Source of the DNA: RYN-433 sp036558265 | GTDB lineage: Bacteria > Planctomycetota > Phycisphaerae > Tepidisphaerales > Tepidisphaeraceae | Assembly: GCA_036558265.1 (NCBI GenBank) | Contig: DATBFY010000637.1 | Coordinates: 1-6,168 of the forward strand | Direction: 5' to 3' | DNA length: 6,168 bases | In this document: positions 6,009 through 6,168 of the stretch, one piece after another | Position numbering within the stretch: position 1 is the stretch's first letter | Layout of the letters: every line of letters starts with the position of its first letter | Program-made: the position numbers and the translations under genes | The notes under the pieces: generated by a model | Seen by the model: the letters and a program-made list of their open reading frames with translations, nothing else | Told to the model about the DNA's origin: nothing | The model's database searches: none

Positions 6009-6168
6009 ATGTCCAGCATCGCCTTCCCGCCCGACGACACCACCAGTTCTCTCCGCGCGCCCACCACGGCAACGGACCACGGACAACTGACGTCGATCAA
6101 CCCGATCGCACCCGGGAGCAGCGTTCCGCAATTGGCTTGGGTCTGGAGCCCTTTTCAAGCGCCGGTGA
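6009..6168 (+). CDS. Unidentified protein, N-terminal fragment (3' partial)
   Basis: An open frame starts at ATG 6009 and stays open for 53 codons to the window end. Support comes from the purine-rich AAGGGGA six bases upstream and from third codon positions that are mostly G or C, as in the neighbouring real genes. The visible N-terminus, MSSIAFPPDDTTSSLRAP onward, is rich in Ser, Thr and Pro and low in hydrophobic residues until a short LAWVWSPF stretch at about 42-49. It has no signal peptide or recognisable domain, so it is probably a disordered leader of a longer protein. I do not recognise it. It is divergent from hpnC, which makes co-regulation with the hopanoid genes possible, but no function can be inferred. 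Confidence 0.6.
   Translation, partial: MSSIAFPPDDTTSSLRAPTTATDHGQLTSINPIAPGSSVPQLAWVWSPFQAPV

Overview
The window is GC-rich, gene-dense bacterial DNA. Its main content is a hopanoid/squalene gene set: hpnC, hpnD and hpnE on the minus strand, and the C-terminal half of an HpnN-like MMPL/RND transporter on the plus strand. The three-enzyme squalene route plus a stand-alone receiver protein and a DUF5615/DUF433 pair would suit a Planctomycetota-like genome. That assignment is an impression from gene content and protein style, and other GC-rich hopanoid producers such as Proteobacteria or Acidobacteria are not excluded.

Layout, left to right. Positions 1-31 are a heptanucleotide tandem repeat inside the open frame of the transporter fragment, which runs to 1367 and is cut by the window edge. 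A small single-domain response regulator follows on the same strand (1470-1898). Converging on it from the minus strand is a toxin-antitoxin-like pair: an intact DUF433 gene (2259-2489), then a DUF5615 PIN-like gene (1916-2262) broken by a frameshift near 2176. The hpnE-hpnD-hpnC block fills 2521-5851 on the minus strand and is transcribed in the order hpnC, hpnD, hpnE. Each junction is a 4-base ATGA overlap. A 157-base divergent intergenic region (5852-6008) separates hpnC from an unidentified plus-strand gene that begins at 6009 and leaves the window.

How the genes work together. By the established pathway, HpnD condenses two farnesyl diphosphates to presqualene diphosphate, HpnC converts that to hydroxysqualene, and the FAD enzyme HpnE reduces it to squalene, the substrate for hopanoid cyclisation. 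HpnN-type transporters move hopanoids between membranes, so the left-hand transporter may serve the same pathway although it is on the opposite strand and separated by the regulator and the toxin-antitoxin-like pair.

I found no RNA genes, CRISPR array, insertion sequence or convincing rho-independent terminator. I see no clear undescribed multi-gene system. The points most worth a second look are the 7-base repeat in the transporter frame, the frameshifted DUF5615 gene beside an intact partner, a possible leaderless promoter at the hpnE/DUF433 junction, and the unidentified divergent gene at the right edge.
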